This document shows, in pieces, positions 1-7,853 of a stretch of 64,000 nucleotides of DNA. Under the pieces are notes generated by a model, which worked only from the letters and a program-made list of their open reading frames with translations, had not been told where the DNA came from and did no database searches. The stretch comes from Streptomyces sp. CB02058 (GTDB lineage Bacteria > Actinomycetota > Actinomycetes > Streptomycetales > Streptomycetaceae), in NCBI RefSeq assembly GCF_001905505.1, contig NZ_LIPG01000001.1, positions 186,001 to 250,000 on the forward strand, written 5' to 3'. Numbering within the stretch: position 1 is the stretch's first letter; the number at the start of each line of letters is the position of its first letter. A program made the position numbers and the translations under genes.

Positions 1-712
1 ACGCGGAGGCCCGGCCCCACACCAGGGACCAGGACCGGCGCAGCGCGGCCAGGGGCGAGAGCTCCTCCGTCGCGGCGACGGCCGGGGCCAGGGTCCAGCC
101 GAGCCGGAGCACGAGCGCGGCAACCAGGCCCAGCAGGGGCGGGCCGTAGCGCAGGAGGACGAACAGGTTGGGGTACTCCCACTTCGGCACGATCACGGTG
201 TGCTCCCTGAACAGGGTGGTGGTGAAGGTCTCCTCCACCAGGACACCGGCCACCAGTGGAGCCCAGACGAACACTCCGCGCAGCGCGTACACCCCGAGGA
301 CCGCGCGGAACCGGCCGGGGGCCCGTCCGGTGACCGCGCGGGCGGACGCCGTCTGGAGCGCGGTGCACGCCAGGTGCAGCAGCAGGATCAGGAACGGCAG
401 GCAGGCGAGCAGGATGAGCCACATGGTGTGCACGCGGCTGCCGTCGGGGGCGTAGGAGTCCTCGTCGATGCGGGCCCGCACCGCGCCCAGGCGTATCTCG
501 GTGAACTCGGGCCAGGCGGCGACGAAGCCGACGACGGTCAGCAGCAGTCCGCCCAGGGCGACCAGACCGGTGACGCCGGCCGCCCGTCCGAACAGACGGC
601 CCCTGTCGCGCCGCAGGACGACGAACGCGGTACGGACGATGCCGCGCCCCTCGCCGTCCGCGTGCTCTTCCCGGAGGGGGGCACCGGTCTCGGTCGCGGG
701 GTCGTTCGCCAT
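1..712 (-). CDS. polytopic membrane protein, 3' end outside window
   Basis: The N-terminal 237 codons of a minus-strand gene run off the left edge. The ATG at 712 has an AGAGG-type ribosome binding site about 9 nt upstream, and codon use is typical of the genome. After a charged N-terminus there are hydrophobic segments at about residues 46-67, 97-119, 140-161 and 183-203. They are followed by a segment reading SPLAALRRSWSLVWGR, which resembles the repeat found in membrane domains of glycerophosphoryl diester phosphodiesterase-like and YciC-like actinobacterial proteins. No catalytic domain is visible in the part present. The family is a guess; the coding call is firm. Confidence 0.8.
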   Translation of the reverse strand, partial: MANDPATETGAPLREEHADGEGRGIVRTAFVVLRRDRGRLFGRAAGVTGLVALGGLLLTVVGFVAAWPEFTEIRLGAVRARIDEDSYAPDGSRVHTMWLILLACLPFLILLLHLACTALQTASARAVTGRAPGRFRAVLGVYALRGVFVWAPLVAGVLVEETFTTTLFREHTVIVPKWEYPNLFVLLRYGPPLLGLVAALVLRLGWTLAPAVAATEELSPLAALRRSWSLVWGRASA

Positions 713-751
713 GTCTATCGCCTCTTACCGCCCGTTTGCGCTGCACGATGG

Positions 752-769
752 TCAGGATCAACGTCCTGA
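752..769. promoter_or_regulatory. short inverted repeat upstream of the truncated membrane gene
   Basis: TCAGGA at 752-757 and TCCTGA at 764-769 form a perfect 6-bp inverted repeat with a 6-nt centre, 40 to 57 bp upstream of the ATG at 712. The size and location suit a repressor site, but 6-bp arms arise easily by chance at this GC content. Confidence 0.25.
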
Positions 770-854
770 GAGTGTGATGCGGACGGACGGCGGGGCGGTT
801 CCCGGAGGGGAAGGGCAGTTGTCACGATGAGCGGGGGAGTATGTGTGGTGAAGG

Positions 855-1016
855 GTGATCAGGGCTCTGAAGGCCGTGCGTGGGACTACCACGCTGTTCA
901 CCGAACCGAACGAGGACGGAACGTACAAGCACAGCGACGCCGTGCCCTTCGGGAAGCCCCTCCAGCTTCCCGGTCCTTTCGACGTCACCCTGCCCACGGC
1001 CGACTTCCCGGTCTGA
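855..1016 (+). pseudogene. C-terminal remnant of a Uma2-family nuclease
   Basis: A plus-strand frame from 855 to the TGA at 1014-1016 reads, near its end, TLFTEPNEDGTYKHSDAVPF followed by GKPLQLPGPFDV and a TADFPV terminus. In my knowledge this is the typical C-terminal tail of Streptomyces Uma2 (PD-(D/E)XK-like) proteins. Only about 54 codons remain, an in-frame TGA lies just upstream at 849-851, and the catalytic core is absent, so this looks like a decayed remnant. It occupies most of the otherwise gene-free stretch 713-1046; I see nothing else there. Confidence 0.6.
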
Positions 1017-1046
1017 GCGGGTCCTGTCGCGGCTTCGTGCGGGCGG

Positions 1047-1445
1047 TCAGAACCAGGGGGCCGCCGCCTCCCGCAGTGCTCTGAGGGACTCGCCGAGCGA
1101 GGCCACCGAGGCCAGTGCGCCGGACACCGTGAAGATCGCGTTCCGTACGCGGCCCTGACCGGCTTCGTCGGTGCTGGGGAGCGCGTCCTCGACCTCGGCG
1201 AGTGCCGACTCCGCGGCTGTTCCTTCCGCCGCCGACAGTTCGTCCGGGCCCAGGTCGCGGATGCGGGCCCGGAGGGCTTCGACGGCTTCCCGCAGCTGCA
1301 CGATCTCGGCCGATTCCACGGCGCCCACCGCCCCTCCGGCATGGCTGACGTACTCGGCGGTGCTGTTGTCGCCAGTCTGGGCGTTCCCCGTGAACGTGCC
1401 GCTCACATGGATTCCGCGTCCTTCTCCGGCCGGTGTGTCCGTCAT
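1047..1445 (-). CDS. small protein with N-terminal HVxGT-GN-QTGDN motif (DUF5955-like)
   Basis: This 132-residue soluble protein has no signal peptide. Residues 12-27 (IHVSGTFTGNAQTGDN) match a motif near the C-terminus of the protein encoded just upstream. The rest, from about residue 43, is acidic and helical (QLREAVEALRARIRDLG and following), suggesting a coiled coil or helical bundle. The start is the ATG at 1445, preceded by GGGAG 9 nt away that overlaps the stop region of the upstream gene 13 nt off, so translation is probably coupled. The shape recalls the DUF5955 group of small Streptomyces proteins; that assignment is tentative and no function is known to me. Confidence 0.8.
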   Translation of the reverse strand: MTDTPAGEGRGIHVSGTFTGNAQTGDNSTAEYVSHAGGAVGAVESAEIVQLREAVEALRARIRDLGPDELSAAEGTAAESALAEVEDALPSTDEAGQGRVRNAIFTVSGALASVASLGESLRALREAAAPWF

Positions 1446-1458
1446 CGTGTCGACTCCC

Positions 1459-3336
1459 TCAGCTGGAACCCGTGGAGCCGCCGGCCGGACCGACCTGCGG
1501 CTGCGGTGTGGTGATCGTCTGGTGGCCGGCCCGGGCGTTGTCGCCCGTCTGGATGTTCCCGTTGACCGTTCCGTTGACGTGCACGGAGCGGTCGAAGAGG
1601 ACGGTGGTGCGGGCGTCGAACTCGCTCGTGCTGTAGCCCGCGTCGCTCAGGCTGTTGCGTACCGCCGTGACCGTCCTGGTCTGGACGCTCTTGAGGAAGC
1701 GCCGGACGTCCATCTCCTGGAAGAGCTGCTGGAAGTGGGGCTCCGCCGCCAGTTCGCGGATCGAGTAGGCGGGGCCGTGGTCGACCGGGCGGTCCGTCTT
1801 GCACATGCGGTCGTACCAGATCCGGGACTGTGCGGTGCGGGTGACCGTGCGCGAGGGCGCCGAGAGGTCGTTCGGGGCGTCGGCGACCACGGAGAACATC
1901 GACGCCGTCGCCGCACGGGCCAGATCGGCCCAGTCCTTGACGTCCTTCGGCGGGAGGATGTCGTCGATGCAGTGGTAGAAGCGGGCGATCGGCGGGAGCA
2001 GGAAGGCCCGCGACTCCAGGAACAGCAGGCCGCCCTGCATCTGTACGCGACTGAAGACCGTGAGCACCACCTCGTCGCCCCAACTGCCCACCCGGACCGT
2101 CAGATAGTGGCGCAACCGCTCCTCGGCGAACAGGTCGAGGCTGTCCGGCCACCAGGTCGCGGGCGGCTGCGCGTCCGGTGGGGTGCGGAGCAGGGCTGCG
2201 GCCTCGGTGCGGGCCTCGGGGGCGAGATCGTGGAAGGGGGTGCCGGGGGACGTGCCGCTCCAGTCCCGGGAGGGACCGAGCCGCTTGCCGCTCTTCATGA
2301 CGTAGTCGTCCACCTGGAGCCCGCGCAGCCGGTCGCCGGGGTAGGTCGTGCCCTCGCCGAACCTGCGCAGTTCGCTGCGTATCCGCGCGTGGACCTCGGG
2401 CACGGTGAACGCGGCGCGGCGGCCTGCGGCGCCGTTGTCCCGCTTCGTGAGGTCGGGGACGAGCTCGACGGCGAACGACCAGTGGTCCAGCTCGATGCCG
2501 GCTCCGACGAAGGGGGCGTAGTCGCTGTACACGACATCGGGGTCGGCCTGCTGTTCGCGGATCTCGCCGAGCCGGCGGGCTATCGCGGGAGGGTCGGAGA
2601 CCTCCACGCTCCGGCCGATGGCCAGGAGGTACAGGCGGCGCTCCGTGCGGTACCGGTAGACGGTGGCGATGGCGGCCCAGCCCGCCAGGACCACCAGAGC
2701 GGCCAGGAGGTGCTCGCCCCCGCCGGAGAAGCCACCGGTCAGGAGCGTGAAGGCAGTGGAGGACAGCCTCACCGTCTGCCAGAGGGCCCAGACGAGGACG
2801 ACCAGCAGCAGGAGCGTGACGACGCCCTGTCCCGAGCGGGACCTCGGATCGGCGTCGGGCCGGTCGCGCCCGGCCATCGTGTTCTTCAGCGTCCGCCAGA
2901 CCGTGCGCAGCAGCCGCACGACCAGGACCAGCAGGGGCGGGACGATCGCCCCGGTGGCGCTGAACGGAAGCAGCAGCAGGGGCAGCACCAGCATCAGCTT
3001 GGCGCGGGTGGAGACCTCCTTGCGCGCGATGAAGCACTCCTTGAGGACCGCTGCCAGATCCACCCCGTACGACGGCGGGGGCAGACGGTGCGGGTTCTCG
3101 GCGAGCTCCTTGACCACGGCGTCCCGGAACCGGCGGTCCAGGTGGGCGGCGCCGCGCAGATAGGCCGTGGCGTTGCCCGGCCGGTTCCCGGCCTGGGAGC
3201 GGACCAGCTCCCACAGCCGGCTGCCGGGGCCGGGCGGCGGAGGCGTGGGCGGTCCGGGTGCGGGGAGCGGTGGGGGAGGCGTCGGCGGCCCCGGTGGGGG
3301 GAGCGGCGGGGGCGGTGGGCCCTGGGGATCGGTCAT
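1459..3336 (-). CDS. proline-rich multi-pass membrane protein with C-terminal HVxGT-GN-QTGDN motif
   Basis: This 625-residue protein starts with an almost pure proline/glycine tract (residues 5-38). Hydrophobic segments follow at about 112-142 (possibly two), 171-188 and 207-226, and then a soluble domain of some 350 residues. Residues 585-600 (VHVNGTVNGNIQTGDN) repeat the motif of the next gene. The ATG at 3336 was chosen because the longer frame, to 3501, would run about 100 bp into the upstream gene. It is the middle gene of a minus-strand operon (4231-3404, 3336-1459, 1445-1047). I recognise no enzymatic motif. The layout suggests a membrane sensor or scaffold, but that is inference. Confidence 0.8.
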   Translation of the reverse strand: MTDPQGPPPPPLPPPGPPTPPPPLPAPGPPTPPPPGPGSRLWELVRSQAGNRPGNATAYLRGAAHLDRRFRDAVVKELAENPHRLPPPSYGVDLAAVLKECFIARKEVSTRAKLMLVLPLLLLPFSATGAIVPPLLVLVVRLLRTVWRTLKNTMAGRDRPDADPRSRSGQGVVTLLLLVVLVWALWQTVRLSSTAFTLLTGGFSGGGEHLLAALVVLAGWAAIATVYRYRTERRLYLLAIGRSVEVSDPPAIARRLGEIREQQADPDVVYSDYAPFVGAGIELDHWSFAVELVPDLTKRDNGAAGRRAAFTVPEVHARIRSELRRFGEGTTYPGDRLRGLQVDDYVMKSGKRLGPSRDWSGTSPGTPFHDLAPEARTEAAALLRTPPDAQPPATWWPDSLDLFAEERLRHYLTVRVGSWGDEVVLTVFSRVQMQGGLLFLESRAFLLPPIARFYHCIDDILPPKDVKDWADLARAATASMFSVVADAPNDLSAPSRTVTRTAQSRIWYDRMCKTDRPVDHGPAYSIRELAAEPHFQQLFQEMDVRRFLKSVQTRTVTAVRNSLSDAGYSTSEFDARTTVLFDRSVHVNGTVNGNIQTGDNARAGHQTITTPQPQVGPAGGSTGSS

Positions 3337-3403
3337 GGCGGGAGGCGGCTTTCCGTCGGGACGAAGGAGAAGGGGCGCGGTGCCAGGGTGACGTGACCCG
3401 TCG

Positions 3404-4231
3404 TCAGAGCTGTGCCGTGTCGCGTTGCGGCAGCCCGTAGCGATCGGAGATCGGTGTCCAGAGCGAGAGGAAGTCCTGTTTGGCCTCGGTGGCGAGTCCA
3501 CTGCTGCGCACGCCCTGCCGGTACGAGGCGGTGCGGGGGACCGAGCCGGGGGAGCAGCCCCGCGCGTCGTCCGCCCAGTTCGCGAACGCCCGGTCCGCGT
3601 CGGCCGAATGCTGCCATCCCGTGCGGAGGCTGCGCGCCGCGGACGGGCCGGACGGGAGCTCGCCCAGGTCGAGTTCGGCGAGGCCGGTGATCAGTTCCTC
3701 GCGGCGGACGGCGGCGGCGTCCAGGGCCGTGCCCGCGTCGGCGACGGAGTTCTCCGAGGCGCAGGTCTCCACGGCGTTGACGGCGTCGATGACCTGCTGA
3801 CGGTCCGACTCGCTGCGCTCCAGGAGCGCGTCGACGGCCGCGGCCTGTTCCTCTGCCGTCGCCGTGGACGGGGCGGTCGGCTCTGTGGGGTCGGCCGCGG
3901 TGGAGCCCTCGACGGCCGCTGCCGGCGAACCGGAGACGGAAGGGGCGGCGGAGTGGCCGGCCTCGGTAGGGGAGGGGCGGACGGCATGGGCGGTGACGAG
4001 GACCACGGCGGCGAACAGCAGCCCGCCGCCCACGGCCAGCAGGACGTGCTTCTTCGGGAACGCGCGACGGCCGGGCTCCGGGGCGGGTGCGGGTCCCTGG
4101 CCGGGTCCCGCTCCAGGGTCCGGCTCGGCCGAAGACCTCTGCGGGTCCGCCGAGGCGCGTACCCAGCCGCCCGCGCCCCCGCGCGCGTGCTCGTCCCAAC
4201 GCATCGGTCCATTGCCGTGGTTCTCGCTCAT
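3404..4231 (-). CDS. single-pass membrane protein with extracytoplasmic helical domain
   Basis: The product has 275 residues. A cytoplasmic N-terminus rich in Pro and Ala precedes one transmembrane helix at about 62-82, with basic residues (RRAFPKK) just before it, which predicts N-in topology. A Ser/Thr/Pro/Ala linker leads to an outer helical domain of about 160 residues with one cysteine in ETCASEN and one in ARGCSPG, possibly a disulfide. The ATG at 4231 has GGGGG about 9 nt upstream; a start 13 codons earlier is less likely. It is the first gene of the operon with the next two and lies 67 bp before the proline-rich membrane protein. The family is unknown to me. Confidence 0.8.
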   Translation of the reverse strand: MSENHGNGPMRWDEHARGGAGGWVRASADPQRSSAEPDPGAGPGQGPAPAPEPGRRAFPKKHVLLAVGGGLLFAAVVLVTAHAVRPSPTEAGHSAAPSVSGSPAAAVEGSTAADPTEPTAPSTATAEEQAAAVDALLERSESDRQQVIDAVNAVETCASENSVADAGTALDAAAVRREELITGLAELDLGELPSGPSAARSLRTGWQHSADADRAFANWADDARGCSPGSVPRTASYRQGVRSSGLATEAKQDFLSLWTPISDRYGLPQRDTAQL

Positions 4232-4352
4232 GTGGGCCCCCCGCCACTGCAAGAACGGCAACCATCCCACGTACCAGGGGCACAGCCAACGGGGCGTTGT
4301 GATGTGGCCGAAGACCGCTCCCCGGGGGCCGGTGTTCGGCCGCGCACAGCGG

Positions 4353-4398
4353 AGAGGCGGGGGTCCGCCCGTGGTTCGCCGGGCAGACCCCCGCCTCT
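4353..4398 (-). terminator. hairpin terminator after the PRC-barrel gene
   Basis: AGAGGCGGGGGTC at 4353-4365 pairs perfectly with GACCCCCGCCTCT at 4386-4398 (13 bp, 20-nt loop). It lies 19 bp beyond the stop of the minus-strand gene ending at 4418. Confidence 0.8.
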
Positions 4399-4417
4399 GA
4401 CAGCGGTGCGGGGCGTG

Positions 4418-4771
4418 TCACATGATGCGGTAGCTGTCGTAATAGCTGCCGATCTGGGCGTGATAACCCGGATCGCCCGCGTGGCTGTGGCGGTCGAACT
4501 CCGGGGAGTCCTTGATCTGGGCCTTGGTCAGGTCGACGTGGATCTTCTTCTCCTCGGTGTCGATGCCCTTGACCGTGCCGGCCGGCAGGAGGACGTCCTT
4601 GCCGAAGATCCAGACCCCGGTGTCGACGAGGAGGTAGGCGGACCCCACCTCGTCGGAGTGCTTGTCGACCTTGCCGATGCTTCCGTCCGTCGCCTCGACC
4701 GAGAATCCGGTCAGGTCGGCGCCCGCGGTGTGACCGCTCGTGGGCTGATAGCCCCACAGATCGTGGCTCAT
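4418..4771 (-). CDS. PRC-barrel domain protein
   Basis: This 117-residue protein has a PRC-barrel-like region at about residues 18-90 (DLTGFSVEATDGSIGKVDK, then LLVDTGVWIFGKDVLLP and GTVKGIDTEEKKIHVDLT). The C-terminus is rich in His and Tyr (FDRHSHAGDPGYHAQIGSYY). The ATG at 4771 has AAGGAG at a good distance, which decides against the ATG nine codons upstream. PRC-barrel proteins of this size are common in Streptomyces and are often tied to general stress, which fits the small hydrophobic protein gene just upstream on the same strand; I did not find a clear stress-sigma promoter. The molecular role is unknown. Confidence 0.9.
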   Translation of the reverse strand: MSHDLWGYQPTSGHTAGADLTGFSVEATDGSIGKVDKHSDEVGSAYLLVDTGVWIFGKDVLLPAGTVKGIDTEEKKIHVDLTKAQIKDSPEFDRHSHAGDPGYHAQIGSYYDSYRIM

Positions 4772-4900
4772 TACTGGCTCCTTCCTCGACGGTTTCATTC
4801 GGCGCGGCTGATCCCTCCGGTGAGGGTGGGTGCCGCTCAGTTATTCGACTGCCCGCGCATTTCCGGTCCATTCCCGGAGAATTCCGGGAGAGTGCGGAAA

Positions 4901-4942
4901 ACGCGGGTGGCGCGGGACTCGGAAGTCCCGCGCCACCCGCGT
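4901..4942 (-). terminator. perfect 19-bp stem terminator
   Basis: The arms 4901-4919 and 4924-4942 are perfect inverted copies (19 bp) around the loop CGGA. On the minus strand TTTTCC follows the stem. It lies 19 bp past the stop of the hydrophobic protein gene, isolating it from the PRC-barrel gene. Confidence 0.9.
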
Positions 4943-4961
4943 CTGTGCTGCTGGAAGCGTT

Positions 4962-5129
4962 CTACCAGCGGTACCAACGGCCACGCCTGCCGCCGGTGGT
5001 CGACCGGGCGAAGAACCCGACCAGCCAGATCACCAGCACGATCACCGCGATCCACCACAGTGCCTTGAGTGCGAAACCGGCACCGAAAAGGATCAGGGCG
5101 AGCAGAAGAACGAGAAGAAGGGGAACCAT
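4962..5129 (-). CDS. small hydrophobic membrane protein
   Basis: The product is 55 residues and almost entirely hydrophobic. Two membrane segments (about residues 2-19 and 22-41) precede a basic tail ending GRRGRWYRW. The ATG at 5129 is preceded by GGAGG with a 9-nt spacer; an upstream in-frame ATG at 5180 lacks such a site. The sequence looks like the family annotated simply as 'hydrophobic protein' in many Streptomyces genomes, usually near stress-related genes. No biochemical role is known to me. It has its own strong terminator. Confidence 0.85.
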   Translation of the reverse strand: MVPLLLVLLLALILFGAGFALKALWWIAVIVLVIWLVGFFARSTTGGRRGRWYRW

Positions 5130-5243
5130 TGTTATCAACCTCCGAGACCTCTGGTGCCCGGCGATCCATTTCCTACACACACGTGTTCGTGAGGAAAACT
5201 TCTAGGACTTTCCGTGACCGCGCGGACACGTCGAGGCGCCGGC

Positions 5244-6755
5244 TCAGACTCCCGCGGGTTCCTTCGCCGAGGTGCCGCCCGACGCCGTGGCCGGTCCGGT
5301 GGCCGCGACCGTGGAGGGGACCGGTTCCTGGGAGACGTTGAACTCCGTCAGCAGCGCCTTGCTGAAGCCGAAGAAGTACGTCGCCAGGAAGCCCGCGACA
5401 TAGCCGACGAGCAGGCCGCCCGCGTAGATCGCGATCGTCGAGCCGAGACCGTGGTTGCCGTCCAGGAGCGGGAACAGGGCCCAGCCGGACGGGCCGATCG
5501 CCGTGGAGCCGACCGAGTCGCCGAGCTGGTTGAACAGGCCCACGAAGCCGCCGCCGAACGCGCCGCCCACACAGGCCGTGATGAACGGGCGGCCCAGGGG
5601 GAGCGAGACGCCGTAGATCAGGGGCTCGCCGACGCCCAGCAGGCCCGCGGGCAGAGCGGACTTGATGGTCCTGCGGATCGACTCGTTGCGCGGGAGACGG
5701 AGGTAGACCGCCGCTGCGGCGCCGACCTGGCCTGCACCGGCCATCGCGAGGATCGGGAGCAGGACGGTGAAGCCCTGCTGCTCGATCAGCGTCGTGTGGA
5801 TCGGGATCAGGGCCTGGTGCAGGCCCAGCATCACCAGCGGCAGGAAGAAGCCGCCGAGCAGGAAGCCCGCGCCCGCGCCGCCCGTGGAGAGCAGCCAGTC
5901 GGCGAACGTACCGATGGCGGAGGAGACCTCACCGGCGACGTACATCAGGCCGAAGATCGTGACGAGGCCGGAGACCAGGACCGTCAGTGTCGGGGTGACG
6001 AGGACGTCCAGCGACTCGGGCACCCAGCGGCGGCACCACTTCTCGACGTACACCGCGAGGACCGCCGCACCGAGGGCGCCCAGGACGCCGCCCTGCCCGG
6101 GGGAGAGGGTCTGGCCGAAGGCGTCGATGTTCGCGACGCCGGGGAAGACGATGATCGCCGCGACGGCGCCGCCCAGGATCGGCGTGCCGCCGAACTCCTT
6201 CGCGGTGTTGTAGCCGACGAAGACCGCGATCAGGGCCATGAAGCCGGAGGCCATCGCGGCCAGGGCGGGGGTGACCGAGGTCAGCCAGCCGAGGTTCACC
6301 AGGAGGCCGTTGAGGCCGGCGATGATGCCGCAGCCGATCAGGGCGGGGATCAGCGGGACGAAGATGTTCGCGATCTTGCGCAGGAACAGCTTGAAGGGAG
6401 TGGAGTTCTTCGCCTTCTGCTGCGCCTTGAGCGCCGCGCCCTTGTCGGCGAGCTCCTCGGCGGTGGGGACGGGCGCGGGGGTCCCGGACGCCCTGCCCTC
6501 CTCGACGAGCTGCTCGAACTCCGGGGTGACCCGGGCGACCGTGCCCGGGCCGAGGACGATCTGGTACGTGTCGTCCTCGACCACACCCATGACTGCGGGG
6601 ACCGCCTTCAGGGCCTCGTCGTCGACGAGGGAACGGTCGTGCAGGCCCAGCCGGAGCCGGGTCATGCAGTGGGCGATCGAGCTGACGTTCGCAGCGCCAC
6701 CGACGAGCGGCAGGATCGCGGCGGCGGTGGCGCGGTTCTTGTCTTCAGTAGCCAT
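5244..6755 (-). CDS. murP: PTS EIIBC component, probably N-acetylmuramic acid specific
   Basis: This 503-residue protein has an N-terminal EIIB domain with the phosphorylatable Cys30 in SSIAHCMTRLRLGL. An EIIC domain starts near residue 120, with about ten membrane segments and the motif GVGEPLIYGVSLPLGRPF. No EIIA domain is present, so it would need a separate EIIA (Crr type). It lies 35 bp downstream of murQ in the same orientation, so MurNAc is the likely substrate, imported as MurNAc 6-phosphate; glucosamine-type PTS proteins are the alternative. The ATG at 6755 has AAGG about 14 nt upstream. The last two-thirds of the minus-strand frame extending to 7448 is only murQ read out of frame. 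Confidence 0.88.
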   Translation of the reverse strand: MATEDKNRATAAAILPLVGGAANVSSIAHCMTRLRLGLHDRSLVDDEALKAVPAVMGVVEDDTYQIVLGPGTVARVTPEFEQLVEEGRASGTPAPVPTAEELADKGAALKAQQKAKNSTPFKLFLRKIANIFVPLIPALIGCGIIAGLNGLLVNLGWLTSVTPALAAMASGFMALIAVFVGYNTAKEFGGTPILGGAVAAIIVFPGVANIDAFGQTLSPGQGGVLGALGAAVLAVYVEKWCRRWVPESLDVLVTPTLTVLVSGLVTIFGLMYVAGEVSSAIGTFADWLLSTGGAGAGFLLGGFFLPLVMLGLHQALIPIHTTLIEQQGFTVLLPILAMAGAGQVGAAAAVYLRLPRNESIRRTIKSALPAGLLGVGEPLIYGVSLPLGRPFITACVGGAFGGGFVGLFNQLGDSVGSTAIGPSGWALFPLLDGNHGLGSTIAIYAGGLLVGYVAGFLATYFFGFSKALLTEFNVSQEPVPSTVAATGPATASGGTSAKEPAGV

Positions 6756-6790
6756 GGTGCGTGGTGCCTTGCTGTGCGAGGAGTGGTGCG

Positions 6791-7771
6791 TCAGGTGGTG
6801 CGGACGGCCGCGAGGGCGGCGCGGAGGTGGCCGTGGGAATCGGCCAGGAGCGTGGCGGCGGTGGGTCCGTCGACCCCGCCGAGGATGGTGAGGATGGCGT
6901 CCTTCACCTCGCCGTCGGTGGCGGCGAGCGCCGCCTCGATCTCCTGGTCGGAGGCGCCGGTGGCGAGGGAGACGATCCGGCGGGAACGGGCGCGCAGCTT
7001 CTCGTTGGACGCGCGGACGTCGACCATGAGGTTCCCGTACGTCTTGCCGAGCCGGATCATCGTGATCGTCGAGATCATGTTGAGGACGAGCTTCTGCGCC
7101 GTGCCCGCCTTGAGCCGGGTGGAGCCGGTGAGCAGCTCGGGGCCGACGACTATCTCCAGGCCGTGTTCGGCGGCGTCGGCGAGCGCCGAGCCGGCGTTGC
7201 AGGAGAGGCCGATGGTGAGCGCGCCCTCGGCGCGGGCGTGCTCGACTGCGCCGATGGCATACGGAGTGCGGCCGGAGGCGGAGATCCCGACCACCGTGTC
7301 GTCGGCGGTGAGGCCCAGCCCGTCCAGATCGGCGGCGGCCAGCTCCTTGCTGTCCTCCGCGCCCTCGACGGCCTTGACCATGGCGGAGGGGCCGCCGGCG
7401 ATCAGGCCGATGACCTCGGACGGGTCGGTGTTGAAGGTGGGAGGGCACTCGCTGGCGTCGAGCACACCGAGGCGGCCCGCGGTGCCCGCGCCCGCGTAGA
7501 TCAGCCGGCCGCCGCGCGCCATGCGCTCGGCGGTGGCGTCGATCGCGGCGGCGATCAGGGGCAGCTTCTCGGCGACGGCGGCGGGCACGGTGGTGTCCTC
7601 GCCGTTCATGATCCGGGCTATCTCGTGTGTCGGCAGCTGGTCGATCTCGGCGAGCTCCGGGCGGAACGCCTCGGTGGTGAGGGTGGCGAGCTGGGCGCGC
7701 AGTTCGCCGTAGCCGCCGGGGGTGGCGTCCTGGGCGTTCGCTTCGGCGTTTGCGTCGGTGGTGGAGGACAT
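6791..7771 (-). CDS. murQ: N-acetylmuramic acid 6-phosphate etherase
   Basis: This 326-residue SIS-fold enzyme carries the MurQ signature GAGTAGRLGVLDASECPP and the downstream stretch ISASGRTPYAIGAVEHA. The family cleaves the lactyl ether of MurNAc 6-phosphate, giving GlcNAc 6-phosphate and D-lactate in cell-wall recycling. Length and motifs fit the full-length family. It sits between the RpiR-type regulator (82 bp upstream) and the EIIBC gene (35 bp downstream), all on the minus strand, so the three form one recycling operon. No separate operator was seen in the 82-bp gap, which points to transcription from the regulator's promoter. Confidence 0.95.
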   Translation of the reverse strand: MSSTTDANAEANAQDATPGGYGELRAQLATLTTEAFRPELAEIDQLPTHEIARIMNGEDTTVPAAVAEKLPLIAAAIDATAERMARGGRLIYAGAGTAGRLGVLDASECPPTFNTDPSEVIGLIAGGPSAMVKAVEGAEDSKELAAADLDGLGLTADDTVVGISASGRTPYAIGAVEHARAEGALTIGLSCNAGSALADAAEHGLEIVVGPELLTGSTRLKAGTAQKLVLNMISTITMIRLGKTYGNLMVDVRASNEKLRARSRRIVSLATGASDQEIEAALAATDGEVKDAILTILGGVDGPTAATLLADSHGHLRAALAAVRTT

Positions 7772-7853
7772 GGACAGCGGCTCTGCTTTCTCGTTCTCGT
7801 ACGGCTCTGCGGGGGCGGGTGCAGGTGCGGGTGCGGGTGCCGTGCTGCCGGGG

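Noticed and set aside
1171..3396. 741-codon plus-strand frame opposite the membrane operon
   Set aside because: It is a mirror of the minus-strand coding pattern; hydrophobic segments, coupled starts and ribosome sites all lie on the minus strand.
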